Source: Pseudomonadota bacterium
GTDB lineage: Bacteria > Pseudomonadota > Gammaproteobacteria > Burkholderiales > Burkholderiaceae_B
DNA length: 44,616 nt
Assembly (NCBI GenBank): GCA_023432075.1
Contig: JAEYVD010000753.1
Location: 1 to 44,616 of the forward strand
Reading direction: 5' to 3'
Notes under the pieces: generated by a model
What the model was told of the DNA's origin: nothing
Database searches by the model: none
What the model saw: only the letters and a program-made list of their open reading frames with translations
Shown here: in pieces, positions 31,334 to 38,439 of the stretch
Position numbering within the stretch: the first letter of the stretch is position 1
Layout: each line of letters opens with the position of its first letter
Made by a program: the position numbers and the translations under genes

Positions 31334-31722
31334 CAGAGCGCCTCCATCTTGCTTGCGCGCACAGGCACCCAACGGGTGTATGCCCAGTCGAAGGTGGCGC
31401 GTTTGATTTCTCGGTCTATCCCGCTCTGGTCGTAAATCTGGTGACAGAAGTGGCAGGCGGGAACGGTGAAACGGTCGTGGACCTTCAAGCCCATGCCCTT
31501 CCCTTCGTTCTGATGGGCCGGCACGACCGTGGGGTCTTCGGGATAGCTGCAGCAGCCGGCGAATTGCAGGTAGCAGCGCTCGCCGCGGCAGGCGGCCAGG
31601 TACTTGGGCTCATGGCCGGCGCGCTTCTTCGGCGCGCGGCGCTTGAACGTGGAGCGCTGCAGGCCGTTGGAGGCCTTCATCGGGGTCTTGCGTGTGAGCG
31701 GGGCTGAACGCTTGAGCATCAC
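31333..31722 (-). CDS. YbcO-type (DUF1364) nuclease
   Basis: A 129-aa basic protein. The zinc-associated HNH-like pattern of DUF1364/YbcO is visible: CRGERCYLQFAGCC, the PAHQNEGKGMGLKVHD segment, and CHFCHQIYDQ, which supply Cys and His ligands plus catalytic candidates. Such proteins sit in the nin region of lambdoid phages near RusA and NinB and process DNA recombination intermediates. ATG 31722 or the next codon may be the start. Confidence 0.8.
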   Translation of the reverse strand: MMLKRSAPLTRKTPMKASNGLQRSTFKRRAPKKRAGHEPKYLAACRGERCYLQFAGCCSYPEDPTVVPAHQNEGKGMGLKVHDRFTVPACHFCHQIYDQSGIDREIKRATFDWAYTRWVPVRASKMEAL

Positions 31723-31913
31723 AGGCCTCCACCACGGAGCACACGACTCAGGAAGCGCACCGAGTAGCGGCTTACCGGATACAGGACCAGCCAGACGGCA
31801 AGAACGACAGCACAGCGGGCGTAAGTGGGCCGGCCATAGAACTCGTCCAGATCCATCGGGGAATCGAGCCAGGCGCCGATCTGCTGCGCGCGCGGGGTGG
31901 TGTCATCCCACAT
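31719..31913 (-). CDS. Small single-pass membrane protein
   Basis: A 64-aa protein with a soluble start (MWDDTTPRAQQIGAWLDSPM), one hydrophobic segment at about 33-47 (CAVVLAVWLVLYPV) and a basic end. Overlaps of 1 nt with ninB and 4 nt with the nuclease gene support its being a gene. Function unknown. Confidence 0.6.
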   Translation of the reverse strand: MWDDTTPRAQQIGAWLDSPMDLDEFYGRPTYARCAVVLAVWLVLYPVSRYSVRFLSRVLRGGGL

Positions 31914-32368
31914 CAGCGGGCCTCTCGCGTGCGGAACTCGACGCCCAGCTCGGCGCCGGCGGCCTCTACCTGCGTCAGATACTGGGCCATGCCTTTGACC
32001 GTCAGCATGGTGGTGCTGCCCACCAGAGCGCGGTCGCCGCGCGGGGTGATCTGCCACTTCACGTAGCCCTCTTTGCACAGCTCGGGGTCGTATTCCTCGG
32101 GCAGGTATTCGCGCTTGAAGAGTTCATGCCACGCCTCGGCCGTAAAGCGCTTGCCATTGACCCAGGCCTGCTCTGCGATGTCGTTGAGCGGACCGGCCCA
32201 CATCAGCGCGTTCTGCGACAGCTTGCGCGGCTTCACCTGCTCGCGGATCACGACTTCCAGCGGGTTCTCGTCGTCCAGCGGCAGGTTGTCCAGCTTCGTC
32301 TGCACGGCAGCAAGCTGGCTGGCGCTGCGCAGCAGATAGGTCTGGGGGTTCAACAGACGCTGGCGCAT
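31913..32368 (-). CDS. ninB: NinB-like recombination protein
   Basis: A 151-aa protein with the NinB pattern (NPLEVVIREQVKPRKLSQNA LMW..., then WVNGKRFTAEAWHELFKREY and YLTQVEAAGAELGVEF). Lambda NinB (Orf) binds ssDNA and helps RecA-type recombination by acting like RecFOR. Start ATG 32368 fits the family length; an upstream ATG at 32443 would run into the cII gene. It is the second gene after cro. Confidence 0.85.
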   Translation of the reverse strand: MRQRLLNPQTYLLRSASQLAAVQTKLDNLPLDDENPLEVVIREQVKPRKLSQNALMWAGPLNDIAEQAWVNGKRFTAEAWHELFKREYLPEEYDPELCKEGYVKWQITPRGDRALVGSTTMLTVKGMAQYLTQVEAAGAELGVEFRTREAR

Positions 32369-32369
32369 G

Positions 32370-32681
32370 TCAACGATCCCAGCCGCACTCGCCGCGACCT
32401 TCGCTGGCGCAAACGCATGCGGCGCCGGTCTTGCCCAGTTCACGAATGGCGTTCAGGTAGCGGCGCGTCACCGGCACCATGTCCAGTGCGCCGATGGCGG
32501 CGTCAAGCTTGTCGATCGTCACACCCTGGGAGCCCGAAAGAAAACGGCTCACCTGGCTGTCATCCCAGCCCAGCGCCTCCATCACCGTGGGCTTCAGCCG
32601 AGGATCGGTGAGGTACTGGCGGAACGAGCGCGCCATTGAGGGCGCTTGAGGGACATGTGAAATGGGGATGGGTGCGTTCAT
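32370..32681 (-). CDS. cII: CII-like transcriptional activator
   Basis: A 103-aa protein whose HTH region (TVMEALGWDDSQVSRFLSGS, about residues 33-52) resembles lambda CII (AVGVDKSQISRW), with a following helix KLDAAIGALDMVP. It is encoded between cro and ninB, exactly where CII should be, and would promote lysogeny by activating cI and int. I did not find a canonical TTGC-N6-TTGC site; the CII half-site of this family may differ. Confidence 0.75.
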   Translation of the reverse strand: MNAPIPISHVPQAPSMARSFRQYLTDPRLKPTVMEALGWDDSQVSRFLSGSQGVTIDKLDAAIGALDMVPVTRRYLNAIRELGKTGAACVCASEGRGECGWDR

Positions 32682-32746
32682 TTGAGTACAGCCTTGAACA
32701 AAAGAACCTGAGTGCTGATGAGCACCGAACCGCGCAAGATGGCGGC

Positions 32747-32920
32747 ATGAAAAAACTCACCGAAACCGAGCAGCTTCTGCAGGAAGCCCAGAACATCGCC
32801 CGCCGGACCTTCGTGGACCCGAGCGAGAAAGCCGTGCTGGATATCTTTGATGAGCTGCGCGCCGAGCGTGACCGCACGGCGTGGGCGACCGATGGGCGCG
32901 AATACGCCACGGTGCATTGA
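32747..32920 (+). CDS. 57-aa protein on the opposite strand between cro and cII
   Basis: A 57-aa acidic helical protein starting at ATG 32747 (MKKLTETEQLLQEAQNIARR, then DPSEKAVLDIFDELRAERDR). Codon third positions are strongly GC-biased as in real genes of the window, and no minus-strand gene fills this 244-nt gap. It is transcribed toward cI, so the message must come from a plus-strand promoter such as a PRE equivalent. Such a message would be antisense to cro. Function unknown. Confidence 0.6.
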   Translation: MKKLTETEQLLQEAQNIARRTFVDPSEKAVLDIFDELRAERDRTAWATDGREYATVH

Positions 32921-32925
32921 TGGGG

Positions 32926-33162
32926 TCATGCCGCTTCTGCCTCGTCGACAAGCTCGGGCCAAATGCTCTGCCACTGCTTGCACGTGAGCCGGCGCGAGAC
33001 GCCGGATTTGTCTTCCAGCGCGCGGGCGTATTCGGCCGGGACGTTGCCGGCCTTCTCCCACTGCTGGACGGTCTGGTAGTTCTTGGCGCCGACTTCGCGC
33101 GCAGTCACCACGGGGCCGCCCAGGCGGCGGATCGCTTCGGAGATGTGGGGGTTCTTATCCAT
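32926..33162 (-). CDS. cro: Cro-like repressor (YdaS-type HTH)
   Basis: A 78-aa protein (MDKNPHISEAIRRLGGPVVT, then AREVGAKNYQTVQQWEKAGN) with the HTH pattern of Cro/YdaS-type phage repressors. It is the first gene of the right operon and diverges from cI over an operator region with three sites. No Shine-Dalgarno sequence precedes ATG 33162 and the candidate PR start is at about the same base, so the message may be leaderless. It should repress the lysogeny promoter. Confidence 0.8.
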   Translation of the reverse strand: MDKNPHISEAIRRLGGPVVTAREVGAKNYQTVQQWEKAGNVPAEYARALEDKSGVSRRLTCKQWQSIWPELVDEAEAA

Positions 33163-33168
33163 GCACCG

Positions 33169-33197
33169 ATGCTAATACAAGAAAAACTAGCATGCAA
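33169..33197 (-). promoter_or_regulatory. PR candidate (minus strand, toward cro)
   Basis: On the minus strand TTGCAT (33197-33192), a 17-bp spacer and TAGCAT (33174-33169) form the promoter. Operator OR-a lies wholly in the spacer. The same -35 and spacer block recurs in PL. Predicted start is near 33162, at the cro ATG. Confidence 0.55.
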
Positions 33198-33229
33198 GAT
33201 TTTCCTGCAATGACACAAGTATCTCTTGT
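33177..33229. promoter_or_regulatory. Right operator region, three CI/Cro sites
   Basis: Three 15-bp sites share RCWAG-N5-CYWGY: OR-a ACAAG-AAAAA-CTAGC (33177-33191), OR-b GCAAG-ATTTT-CCTGC (33194-33208), OR-c ACAAG-TATCT-CTTGT (33215-33229). Centres are 17 and 21 bp apart. OR-a is in the PR spacer; OR-c lies between the -35 and -10 of PRM, like lambda OR3. Two further copies lie in the left operator region. Confidence 0.8.
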
Positions 33230-33236
33230 GGTTAAT
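33210..33236 (+). promoter_or_regulatory. PRM candidate (toward cI)
   Basis: ATGACA (33210-33215), a 15-bp spacer containing OR-c, and GTTAAT (33231-33236) fit a sigma-70 promoter. The start would be at about 33243-33246, at or just before the cI ATG, as in the leaderless cI message of lambda. Confidence 0.5.
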
Positions 33237-33245
33237 CTCGCGCGC

Positions 33246-33872
33246 ATGAGTTCTATCCACACCCGAATCAAAGACCTGCGCGAGGCCGCTTCCATGTCGA
33301 TGGAAGGCCTGGCGGCAGCCATTGGCGTGAGCTGGCAAACGATTCAGCAGTGGGAGAACGGGAAGACAGCGCCTAAGCGCAAGCGCCTGGAAGACGTCGC
33401 GGAAACGCTCGGCACGACGGTGGACTTTTTGCTGACTGGCGGACCGAAAGAAGAGCCGGCCTACGCTACGGTGCGGCGGGTGGATGTGCGGTTTTCAGCC
33501 GGGCATGGCTCGGTCGTCATCACAGAGGACGAAAAGAGCCGGCTGTGGTTTCGATCCGACTTTCTGCGCGCAGAAGGCTCGGACCCTCAGTTCACCGTCG
33601 CCGCTGAATCGGATGGCGACAGCATGTTCCCCACGATTCCGGAAAAGGCGACGGTGCTGCTGAACCTGCAAGACAAGACCATCAAGAACAAGCGCATCTT
33701 TGCCTTCCGCTTGGACAACCACTTGCACATCAAGCGGTTCTTTCTGGACGAGAAGACAGGCGTGCTAATAGCGCGATCCGATAACGGCGCCTACCCTGAT
33801 ATCGAAATCCACCCCAAGAATTCCGACTTTGAACTGATCGGCCGGGCGTTCTGGTTCTGCGCGAGGCTATAA
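33246..33872 (+). CDS. cI: CI-like repressor with S24 peptidase domain
   Basis: A 208-aa prophage repressor. HTH at about residues 5-60 (RIKDLREAASMSMEGLAAAI GVSWQTIQQWENG). The C-terminal domain is LexA/S24-like with a possible Ala85-Gly86 cleavage site, catalytic Ser126 (DGDSMFPT) and Lys163 (HIKRFF), so RecA-triggered self-cleavage is expected. I place the start at 33246; an in-frame ATG at 33192 lies inside the operators. No Shine-Dalgarno sequence is visible. It shuts off PR and PL and regulates PRM. Confidence 0.9.
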   Translation: MSSIHTRIKDLREAASMSMEGLAAAIGVSWQTIQQWENGKTAPKRKRLEDVAETLGTTVDFLLTGGPKEEPAYATVRRVDVRFSAGHGSVVITEDEKSRLWFRSDFLRAEGSDPQFTVAAESDGDSMFPTIPEKATVLLNLQDKTIKNKRIFAFRLDNHLHIKRFFLDEKTGVLIARSDNGAYPDIEIHPKNSDFELIGRAFWFCARL

Positions 33873-33883
33873 CGGAGATTGGC

Positions 33884-34177
33884 ATGGAGAAAGTTTGGGG
33901 CGACTTGAACCGCGACGGCTTCTTCACGATCACCGACGTTTTCATCTTCGTGAAGTACGTGGCGTGCTGGCCCGGGAACCTTCTTGTGAATGTTTTTGCG
34001 CCCACGGCTTTCGGGCGCTTCTTCGAGATATCGCGGGCCGATCAATACTCGTGGCTGGCTTGGGCGGCGTCGGTCTTTTGCTGGGTTCTGCTGCTTGCGA
34101 TTATCGGAGACGTCATCGGCACATCCCGCAAGAAACGTGCGAACCAGGAGGCGGTTCGGAATACTTCCGGGAAGTGA
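33884..34177 (+). CDS. Membrane protein cotranscribed with cI, with an EF-hand-like loop
   Basis: A 97-aa protein 11 nt after cI. The N-terminal DLNRDGFFTITD (residues 7-18; Asp7, Asn9, Asp11, Thr15, Asp18) matches an EF-hand or dockerin-type calcium loop. Hydrophobic segments at about 20-40 and 57-76 suggest two membrane helices. It ends in a basic tail. Expression with cI in the lysogen, before a strong terminator, is like lambda rexAB, so superinfection exclusion is a reasonable guess but unproven. Confidence 0.7.
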   Translation: MEKVWGDLNRDGFFTITDVFIFVKYVACWPGNLLVNVFAPTAFGRFFEISRADQYSWLAWAASVFCWVLLLAIIGDVIGTSRKKRANQEAVRNTSGK

Positions 34178-34197
34178 TTTCCTCCATGTCAAAGGGG

Positions 34198-34224
34198 TGG
34201 CCGCCACGCGCGGCCATTTTTTTT
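34198..34224 (+). terminator. Rho-independent terminator of the cI operon
   Basis: TGGCCGC (34198-34204), a CACGC loop and GCGGCCA (34210-34216) are followed by eight T residues. It separates the cI transcript from the early left promoter just downstream. Confidence 0.9.
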
Positions 34225-34234
34225 GCCCCATCAT

Positions 34235-34266
34235 GCTAGTTTTTCTTGCATGCTAGTTTTTCTTGT
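34235..34266. promoter_or_regulatory. Left operator region, two CI/Cro sites
   Basis: OL-a GCTAG-TTTTT-CTTGC (34235-34249) and OL-b GCTAG-TTTTT-CTTGT (34252-34266) repeat with a 17-bp period. The 22 bp at 34245-34266 are identical to the reverse complement of 33177-33198 in the right operator, so both early promoters share the same core. Confidence 0.85.
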
Positions 34267-34274
34267 GGCATTCT
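34246..34274 (+). promoter_or_regulatory. PL candidate for the early left operon
   Basis: TTGCAT (34246-34251), a 17-bp spacer covering OL-b, and CATTCT (34269-34274) are placed like PR. The -10 is weak (3 of 6). It precedes the first left-operon gene at 34319 by about 40 nt of leader. Confidence 0.5.
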
Positions 34275-34318
34275 GTTTTCCATGCACTCACAACCCGTGA
34301 GCAACCTGGGAGACGGAC

Positions 34319-34582
34319 ATGTCCACCAACATTTTCAGTACCGCGACCACAGAGCAGGCCGTCGCGGAAATGATGCGCTTCGGCGGCAACGGCATGAAGA
34401 AGCTGGCCGATCTGTGGATCGCGCTGGACGCTGACCGCCGCGCTGCGATCGAGGTTGCGCTGAAGCCTGACTTCGATCGCTACCGCGAAATGGCGGCCAA
34501 GGGCGCGCCGGTGCCGCTGGCCGTGCCCAACCTGGCCCAGCGCGCGGCGCAGGACGTGGTCGCTGGCGACGCGAGGAACTGA
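34319..34582 (+). CDS. First gene of the early left operon, hypothetical
   Basis: An 87-aa protein (MSTNIFSTATTEQAVAEMMR, then LADLWIALDADRRAAIEVAL) that is helical and acidic/basic balanced. It starts after GGGAGACGG and is the first product made after induction or infection. Early products often modify host metabolism, nucleases or antitermination, but nothing in the sequence shows which. The family is unknown to me. Confidence 0.7.
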   Translation: MSTNIFSTATTEQAVAEMMRFGGNGMKKLADLWIALDADRRAAIEVALKPDFDRYREMAAKGAPVPLAVPNLAQRAAQDVVAGDARN

Positions 34583-34585
34583 GCC

Positions 34586-34951
34586 ATGAACGCCCGCCCC
34601 GAATTCCGTATCTCGCCCGAGCAGGAATTGCGCATGGACCTGGCCGGCGACCTGCGCCAGGCGCTGCGCGAAGGCCAGCACGAGGTCATCCGCTACACGG
34701 CGACCGCCGAAAACCGCCAGCTTGCTGCCCACGCTGTTTACGAAGACAGCATCGGCAATCAGGCGCTCGAGGACGCCTTCGACGCTGTGGCCCGCGCCTA
34801 TGCCTTGGGCGCCCCCTTCGGCCGGATCGGAGAGCTGTTCAGCAAGTTCATGGACGGCGCCAGCGCGCACTACGTGGAAACGCTGGCCGATGCCATCGAA
34901 GACCCCGAGCGCCAGCTTGATGTGCGCTTCGAACTGCCGAGCCGCAAATGA
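34586..34951 (+). CDS. Hypothetical early protein
   Basis: A 121-aa helical protein (MNARPEFRISPEQELRMDLA, then GNQALEDAFDAVARAYALGA). Its stop overlaps the start of the next tiny gene (ATGA, 34948-34951), indicating translational coupling. The composition is Ala/Glu/Arg-rich with no membrane segment. Function not recognised. Confidence 0.7.
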   Translation: MNARPEFRISPEQELRMDLAGDLRQALREGQHEVIRYTATAENRQLAAHAVYEDSIGNQALEDAFDAVARAYALGAPFGRIGELFSKFMDGASAHYVETLADAIEDPERQLDVRFELPSRK

Positions 34952-35043
34952 TGACCGCCTACGCCGCGTGGGGCGTGGCTGCCCTTTACGCAATTGCCCT
35001 GATCGGCGACGCCTTGATGGCGCGCTGCTGGAGAGACGAATGA
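34948..35043 (+). CDS. 31-aa membrane microprotein
   Basis: ATG 34948 encodes MMTAYAAWGVAALYAIALIG and ends DALMARCWRDE. It is one hydrophobic helix with a short charged tail. Start and stop overlap both neighbouring genes by 4 nt (ATGA), which strongly suggests it is translated. The role is unknown; single-helix microproteins in early operons often act on host membrane systems. Confidence 0.6.
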   Translation: MMTAYAAWGVAALYAIALIGDALMARCWRDE

Positions 35044-35336
35044 AATTCACCGTTTTGCGGGCTGCTCATCCCTACCGCGAGCTGGTCGTCAGCGAAGGTA
35101 AGGCGCAGATCGAATCCGGTCTGCTCACACAGGACGAAGCCAAAGCCATGGCCGCCGAGCTTCGATCCGCCGCCGACGATCTATCGCCGCGTGACACGCC
35201 GGAGCTGGACGAGTACGACGCCGGCCTGCTGTCTTCTGCCGGCGGCGGTGACGTCGAATGGTGGCAAGACTACCTGCGCGCCGAGCTCGGCCGTGCCCAT
35301 GAGTTCTACCAGTCGCAGATGGAGAGCCGCCAATGA
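35040..35336 (+). CDS. Hypothetical early protein
   Basis: A 98-aa acidic protein (MKFTVLRAAHPYRELVVSEG, then AQIESGLLTQDEAKAMAAEL) with a WWQDYLRAELGRAHEFYQ end. A short beta start is followed by helices. The start at 35040 overlaps the microprotein stop. No family recognised. Confidence 0.7.
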   Translation: MKFTVLRAAHPYRELVVSEGKAQIESGLLTQDEAKAMAAELRSAADDLSPRDTPELDEYDAGLLSSAGGGDVEWWQDYLRAELGRAHEFYQSQMESRQ

Positions 35337-35536
35337 TCCGCCGAATCCGCATCCTCTGGCGCCGCGCGCGCCGCACGGGCCGCGACCTTGAGCTGGCTGG
35401 CTATGCCTCCTTCGTCGCCGCTGGCGTCGTCCTGCTCGGCTCGTTTACCGGCGTCATCGGACCTTCGCTCGACGCCCAATCCACCCTCACCGCCTGCGAA
35501 GGCTGCGGCAAGACCGTGGTTGTCGCGAAGGAATGA
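35333..35536 (+). CDS. Small membrane protein with a Cys-x2-Cys tail
   Basis: A 67-aa protein. A strongly basic N-terminus (MIRRIRILWRRARRTGRDLE) precedes one hydrophobic helix (about 22-43), and the C-terminus contains CEGCG. The positive-inside rule predicts a cytoplasmic N-terminus with the Cys pair in the periplasm. It overlaps the preceding gene by 4 nt. Function unknown. Confidence 0.6.
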   Translation: MIRRIRILWRRARRTGRDLELAGYASFVAAGVVLLGSFTGVIGPSLDAQSTLTACEGCGKTVVVAKE

Positions 35537-35537
35537 C

Positions 35538-35900
35538 ATGAACATCGAACTGAAAGACGGGTGCCTGCACTTCTCGCTGATCGACGCCATCTGCCAGCTC
35601 ACCGACGAGCAGAAGCGCGACGCGATCACCATCCTGGCCTGCGATGACGAGGTCATCACGATGGTCGGCCAGCAGCTGGTCGACGGCTGCACGGATGACG
35701 GTTCCCGTGGTGGCCTAGCGTGCACGGCCAGCGCCACGCCCTGGCGCGGTCTGGACAAGGTCCGTCGCGATGTGGCCAAGGCCGCCAGCGACATCGCGCG
35801 CCAGGAAATCGAACGACTGGAACAAGCCCTGGCAGCCTGCGACAAGCAGCGCCTGCAAGCCCTCAACGAGTTGCACGAGCGCACGCGGGTGTACGGATGA
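35538..35900 (+). CDS. Hypothetical early protein
   Basis: A 120-aa protein (MNIELKDGCLHFSLIDAICQ, then LTDEQKRDAITILACDDEVI) with a C-terminal helical region (DIARQEIERLEQALAACDKQ) that could be a coiled coil. It overlaps the start of the exonuclease gene by 4 nt, so it may be needed in a fixed ratio with the recombination pair. No family recognised. Confidence 0.7.
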   Translation: MNIELKDGCLHFSLIDAICQLTDEQKRDAITILACDDEVITMVGQQLVDGCTDDGSRGGLACTASATPWRGLDKVRRDVAKAASDIARQEIERLEQALAACDKQRLQALNELHERTRVYG

Positions 35901-36805
35901 ACGCTATCACCGAACCCGTGAGCCTGATCGACGCGCCGTGCACGATCGACGGCCAGGACATCGAGGCCTATCACCGCGGCGCCGGCATCAGCAAGACGGG
36001 CCTAGATCATGTCGCGCGCTCGCCGGCTACGTTTTACGCCCTGCACCTGGATCCGGCCCGGCCGCCTGAGAAGGAGCGCGCCGGCCAGTTGGAAGGCCAG
36101 CTCGCGCACTGCGCCATTCTGGAACCCGCCGAGTTCGACAAGCGCTACGCCGTGCTGCCTGCGGATGCGCCGCGCCGGCCGACTGATGCCCAGTGGAACG
36201 CCAAGAAGCCCAGCCCGGAAAGCGTCGAGGCGATGGAATGGTGGCGCGCGTGGAACGAGAGCAGCGCCGGCCGCACGATCATCACGCATGCCCAGCGCGA
36301 AACGGCGTTGCGCCAGGCTGAAAGCGTACGGCGCCTGCCGGACGTGGCCGAAGCGCTGGCCGCTGGCCGCCCCGAAGTGTCCGCCTACTGGATCGACCCC
36401 GACACCGGCGTGCTTTGCCGCTGCCGTCCTGACTGGGTGCATCCGGCCGGCGACAACGGCGTGATCCTGCTGGACGTTAAGACCTACAGCGACGCCAGCC
36501 CGGCCGAGTTCGCCCGCCAGATCGCCCGCAAACGCTACCACGTGCAGGACGCGTTCTACAGCGACGGCTTCGCGCGGGCCAGCGGCCTGGACGTGCTGGC
36601 CTTCGTGTTCGTGGCGGTCGAGACGGAATGGCCGTATGCGGCCAGCGCCGTGATGTTGGATGCCGCCAGCCGTGAAGCAGGCCGCGCGCTGTACCGCCGC
36701 GACCTCACCACCTACGCCGCCTGCCTCGCCTCCAACGAATGGCCGGGCCACGGCACCGGCATCCATCAAGTCTCCCTGCCCACCTGGGCGCTCAACAACG
36801 AATAA
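35897..36805 (+). CDS. RecE-like exonuclease (PDDEXK domain)
   Basis: A 302-aa nuclease of the RecE/DUF3799 type. The start (about 25-75: AYHRGAGISKTGLDHVARSP) carries the family's typical 'ISKTxL' and LEGQLAHCAILEP with His71. The PD-(D/E)XK core includes RPDW (Asp179) and LLDVKT (Asp193, Lys195), followed by helices with a Gln/Tyr-containing segment (KRYHVQDAFYSDGF). It is encoded directly before RecT, so it should degrade one strand of dsDNA ends to give RecT its substrate. Confidence 0.85.
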   Translation: MNAITEPVSLIDAPCTIDGQDIEAYHRGAGISKTGLDHVARSPATFYALHLDPARPPEKERAGQLEGQLAHCAILEPAEFDKRYAVLPADAPRRPTDAQWNAKKPSPESVEAMEWWRAWNESSAGRTIITHAQRETALRQAESVRRLPDVAEALAAGRPEVSAYWIDPDTGVLCRCRPDWVHPAGDNGVILLDVKTYSDASPAEFARQIARKRYHVQDAFYSDGFARASGLDVLAFVFVAVETEWPYAASAVMLDAASREAGRALYRRDLTTYAACLASNEWPGHGTGIHQVSLPTWALNNE

Positions 36806-36816
36806 CAGGACCGATC

Positions 36817-37827
36817 ATGTCGCAAACCACCTCCCTCGCGGACCTCAAGAAGACCTCCAAGATGGTCGCGTCCCAGGCCGGTATCGGCCAGGTCAAGGCG
36901 TTCATGGAATCGCAGAAGGCCACCTTGGCCGCCGTGCTGCCGCGCCACGTCAGCCCGGATCGCATGCTCAAGATCGCGCTGGGCGCGCTGCGCACCACGC
37001 CCAAGCTGATGGGCTGCACTGTCGAATCCCTCATGGGCGCCGTGGTGCAGTGCTCGCAGCTCGGCCTGGAACCCAACACGCCGCTGGGACACGCCTACCT
37101 CATCCCCTTCGAGAAGCGGAGGAAACAAGGCAGCGAGTGGGTGACGGACAAGATCGAAGTTCAGATCGTGCTGGGCTACCGCGGCCTGATCGATCTGGCG
37201 CGCCGCTCGGGCCAGATCGTGAGCATAGCCGCCCAGGCGGTCTACGAGAACGACCACTTCGAATACGCCTACGGCCTGGACGAGAAGTTGGAGCATCGCC
37301 CCGCCATGGGCGAGCGCGGCGAGATCATCGCGTTCTACGCGGTTGCGAAGCTGGCCGGCGGCGGCCACGCCTTCGAGGTTATGTCGAACGCCGACGTGAG
37401 GCGCATCCGCGACGCTTCACAAGGCTGGCAGCAGGCCGTGCGCGCCAAGAAGCAAGACGCCAGTCCCTGGGGCGCGCACTACGCCGAAATGGGCCGCAAG
37501 ACCGTGCTGCGTCGCCTGTTCAAGTACCTGCCGGTCAGCATCGAATTGGCAAACGCTGCAGCGCTGGACGACCTCAACGCCCGCGGCGAATCGCAGGCGC
37601 TGGACAACGTATTGGACGGCGACTACATCACGCCCGCGCCGGATGACGGCTCGGCGGTTGATGACGGGTTTGACCCGGCGCCAATCCTGCTGCAGATCGC
37701 CGAGGCAAACGACCTGGACGCGCTGGCCCTGGCTGGCGAAGCGTTCCGCGACGCGCCCGACGAGCACTACGACGCCCTCAAGAAGGCCTACGACGCGCGC
37801 TACGCCGCGCTGAACCAGGCCGCCTAA
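36817..37827 (+). CDS. recT: RecT-family single-strand annealing protein
   Basis: A 336-aa protein with the RecT hallmark segments: HVSPDRMLKIALGALRTTPK LMGCTVESLMGAVVQCSQLG, then LEPNTPLGHAYLIPFE and the VLGYRGLIDLARRSG block. It anneals ssDNA ends made by the upstream exonuclease, supporting phage recombination and circularisation. The C-terminal 80 residues are acidic and probably flexible. Start ATG 36817, 11 nt after the exonuclease stop. Confidence 0.9.
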   Translation: MSQTTSLADLKKTSKMVASQAGIGQVKAFMESQKATLAAVLPRHVSPDRMLKIALGALRTTPKLMGCTVESLMGAVVQCSQLGLEPNTPLGHAYLIPFEKRRKQGSEWVTDKIEVQIVLGYRGLIDLARRSGQIVSIAAQAVYENDHFEYAYGLDEKLEHRPAMGERGEIIAFYAVAKLAGGGHAFEVMSNADVRRIRDASQGWQQAVRAKKQDASPWGAHYAEMGRKTVLRRLFKYLPVSIELANAAALDDLNARGESQALDNVLDGDYITPAPDDGSAVDDGFDPAPILLQIAEANDLDALALAGEAFRDAPDEHYDALKKAYDARYAALNQAA

Positions 37828-37864
37828 CCCTTCCCCAGCAGCACAACCTACGGAGCAATCCCGA

Positions 37865-38389
37865 ATGTTCAGCATCCACGAGCAACAGTGCCGCATGCAC
37901 TTCATTTCCCGGACCAACAAGCACGGCAATGAGCGCGTGCCGGCGGCGACGTTGCAACTGGTCTACCGCAGCAGCAACGACGTGCTGTCGGAGTTCAGCT
38001 CCGACCTGAAGGCCTCGCTGTACCGCCGCCCGCACAACGACGAGGGCGACATGGCCGACCAAGCCGACACGCGCCTGGATGACCCCGGGTACCTGCCCTG
38101 CCTGAAGTACCCGAACATGAAGAACAAGGTGTCGCTGGCGGACAAGATCGTCGGCGCCAAGGTGACCGTGCATCACGGCATCGGCGGCAAATCTGACCTG
38201 GTGCTGGATGAATGCACGGTAGACAAGTTCCAGTTTGATCCGCAGGAAGGCGGCACGGTGGTGGTGTCGCTAAACGTGGCCTGCACGCCTTCGGCCAGCC
38301 AGGCCGGCGACCTGCATTGCAAGCAGGACCAGGACGTGTTCGTCGCCATCACGCCGCCTGACAGCGGCGAAGGCCAGAGCCTGTTCTAA
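37865..38389 (+). CDS. Hypothetical protein downstream of recT
   Basis: A 174-aa protein, beta-rich with a repeated strand-turn pattern (MFSIHEQQCRMHFISRTNKH ..., DKIVGAKVTVHHGIGGKSDL, EGGTVVVSLNVACTPSAS). It contains two Cys near the N-terminus and two near the end. The location after recT suggests a DNA-processing or DNA-binding accessory role. I do not recognise the family. Confidence 0.65.
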   Translation: MFSIHEQQCRMHFISRTNKHGNERVPAATLQLVYRSSNDVLSEFSSDLKASLYRRPHNDEGDMADQADTRLDDPGYLPCLKYPNMKNKVSLADKIVGAKVTVHHGIGGKSDLVLDECTVDKFQFDPQEGGTVVVSLNVACTPSASQAGDLHCKQDQDVFVAITPPDSGEGQSLF

Positions 38390-38439
38390 CCCCCCGGCCG
38401 GCGCGGCGCTGCCCGCCGGCCACCTATACCGAGAACGAC

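Noticed and set aside
33192..33245. ATG 33192 as the cI start
   Set aside because: It lies inside the operator cluster, would add a non-HTH tail, and would leave PRM inside the gene. ATG 33246 fits the operators and the family.
38396..38421. Rho-independent terminator between the 37865 and 38440 genes
   Set aside because: The GGCCGGC/GCCGGCC hairpin is followed by ACCTATACC, not a T run, and lies within an operon.
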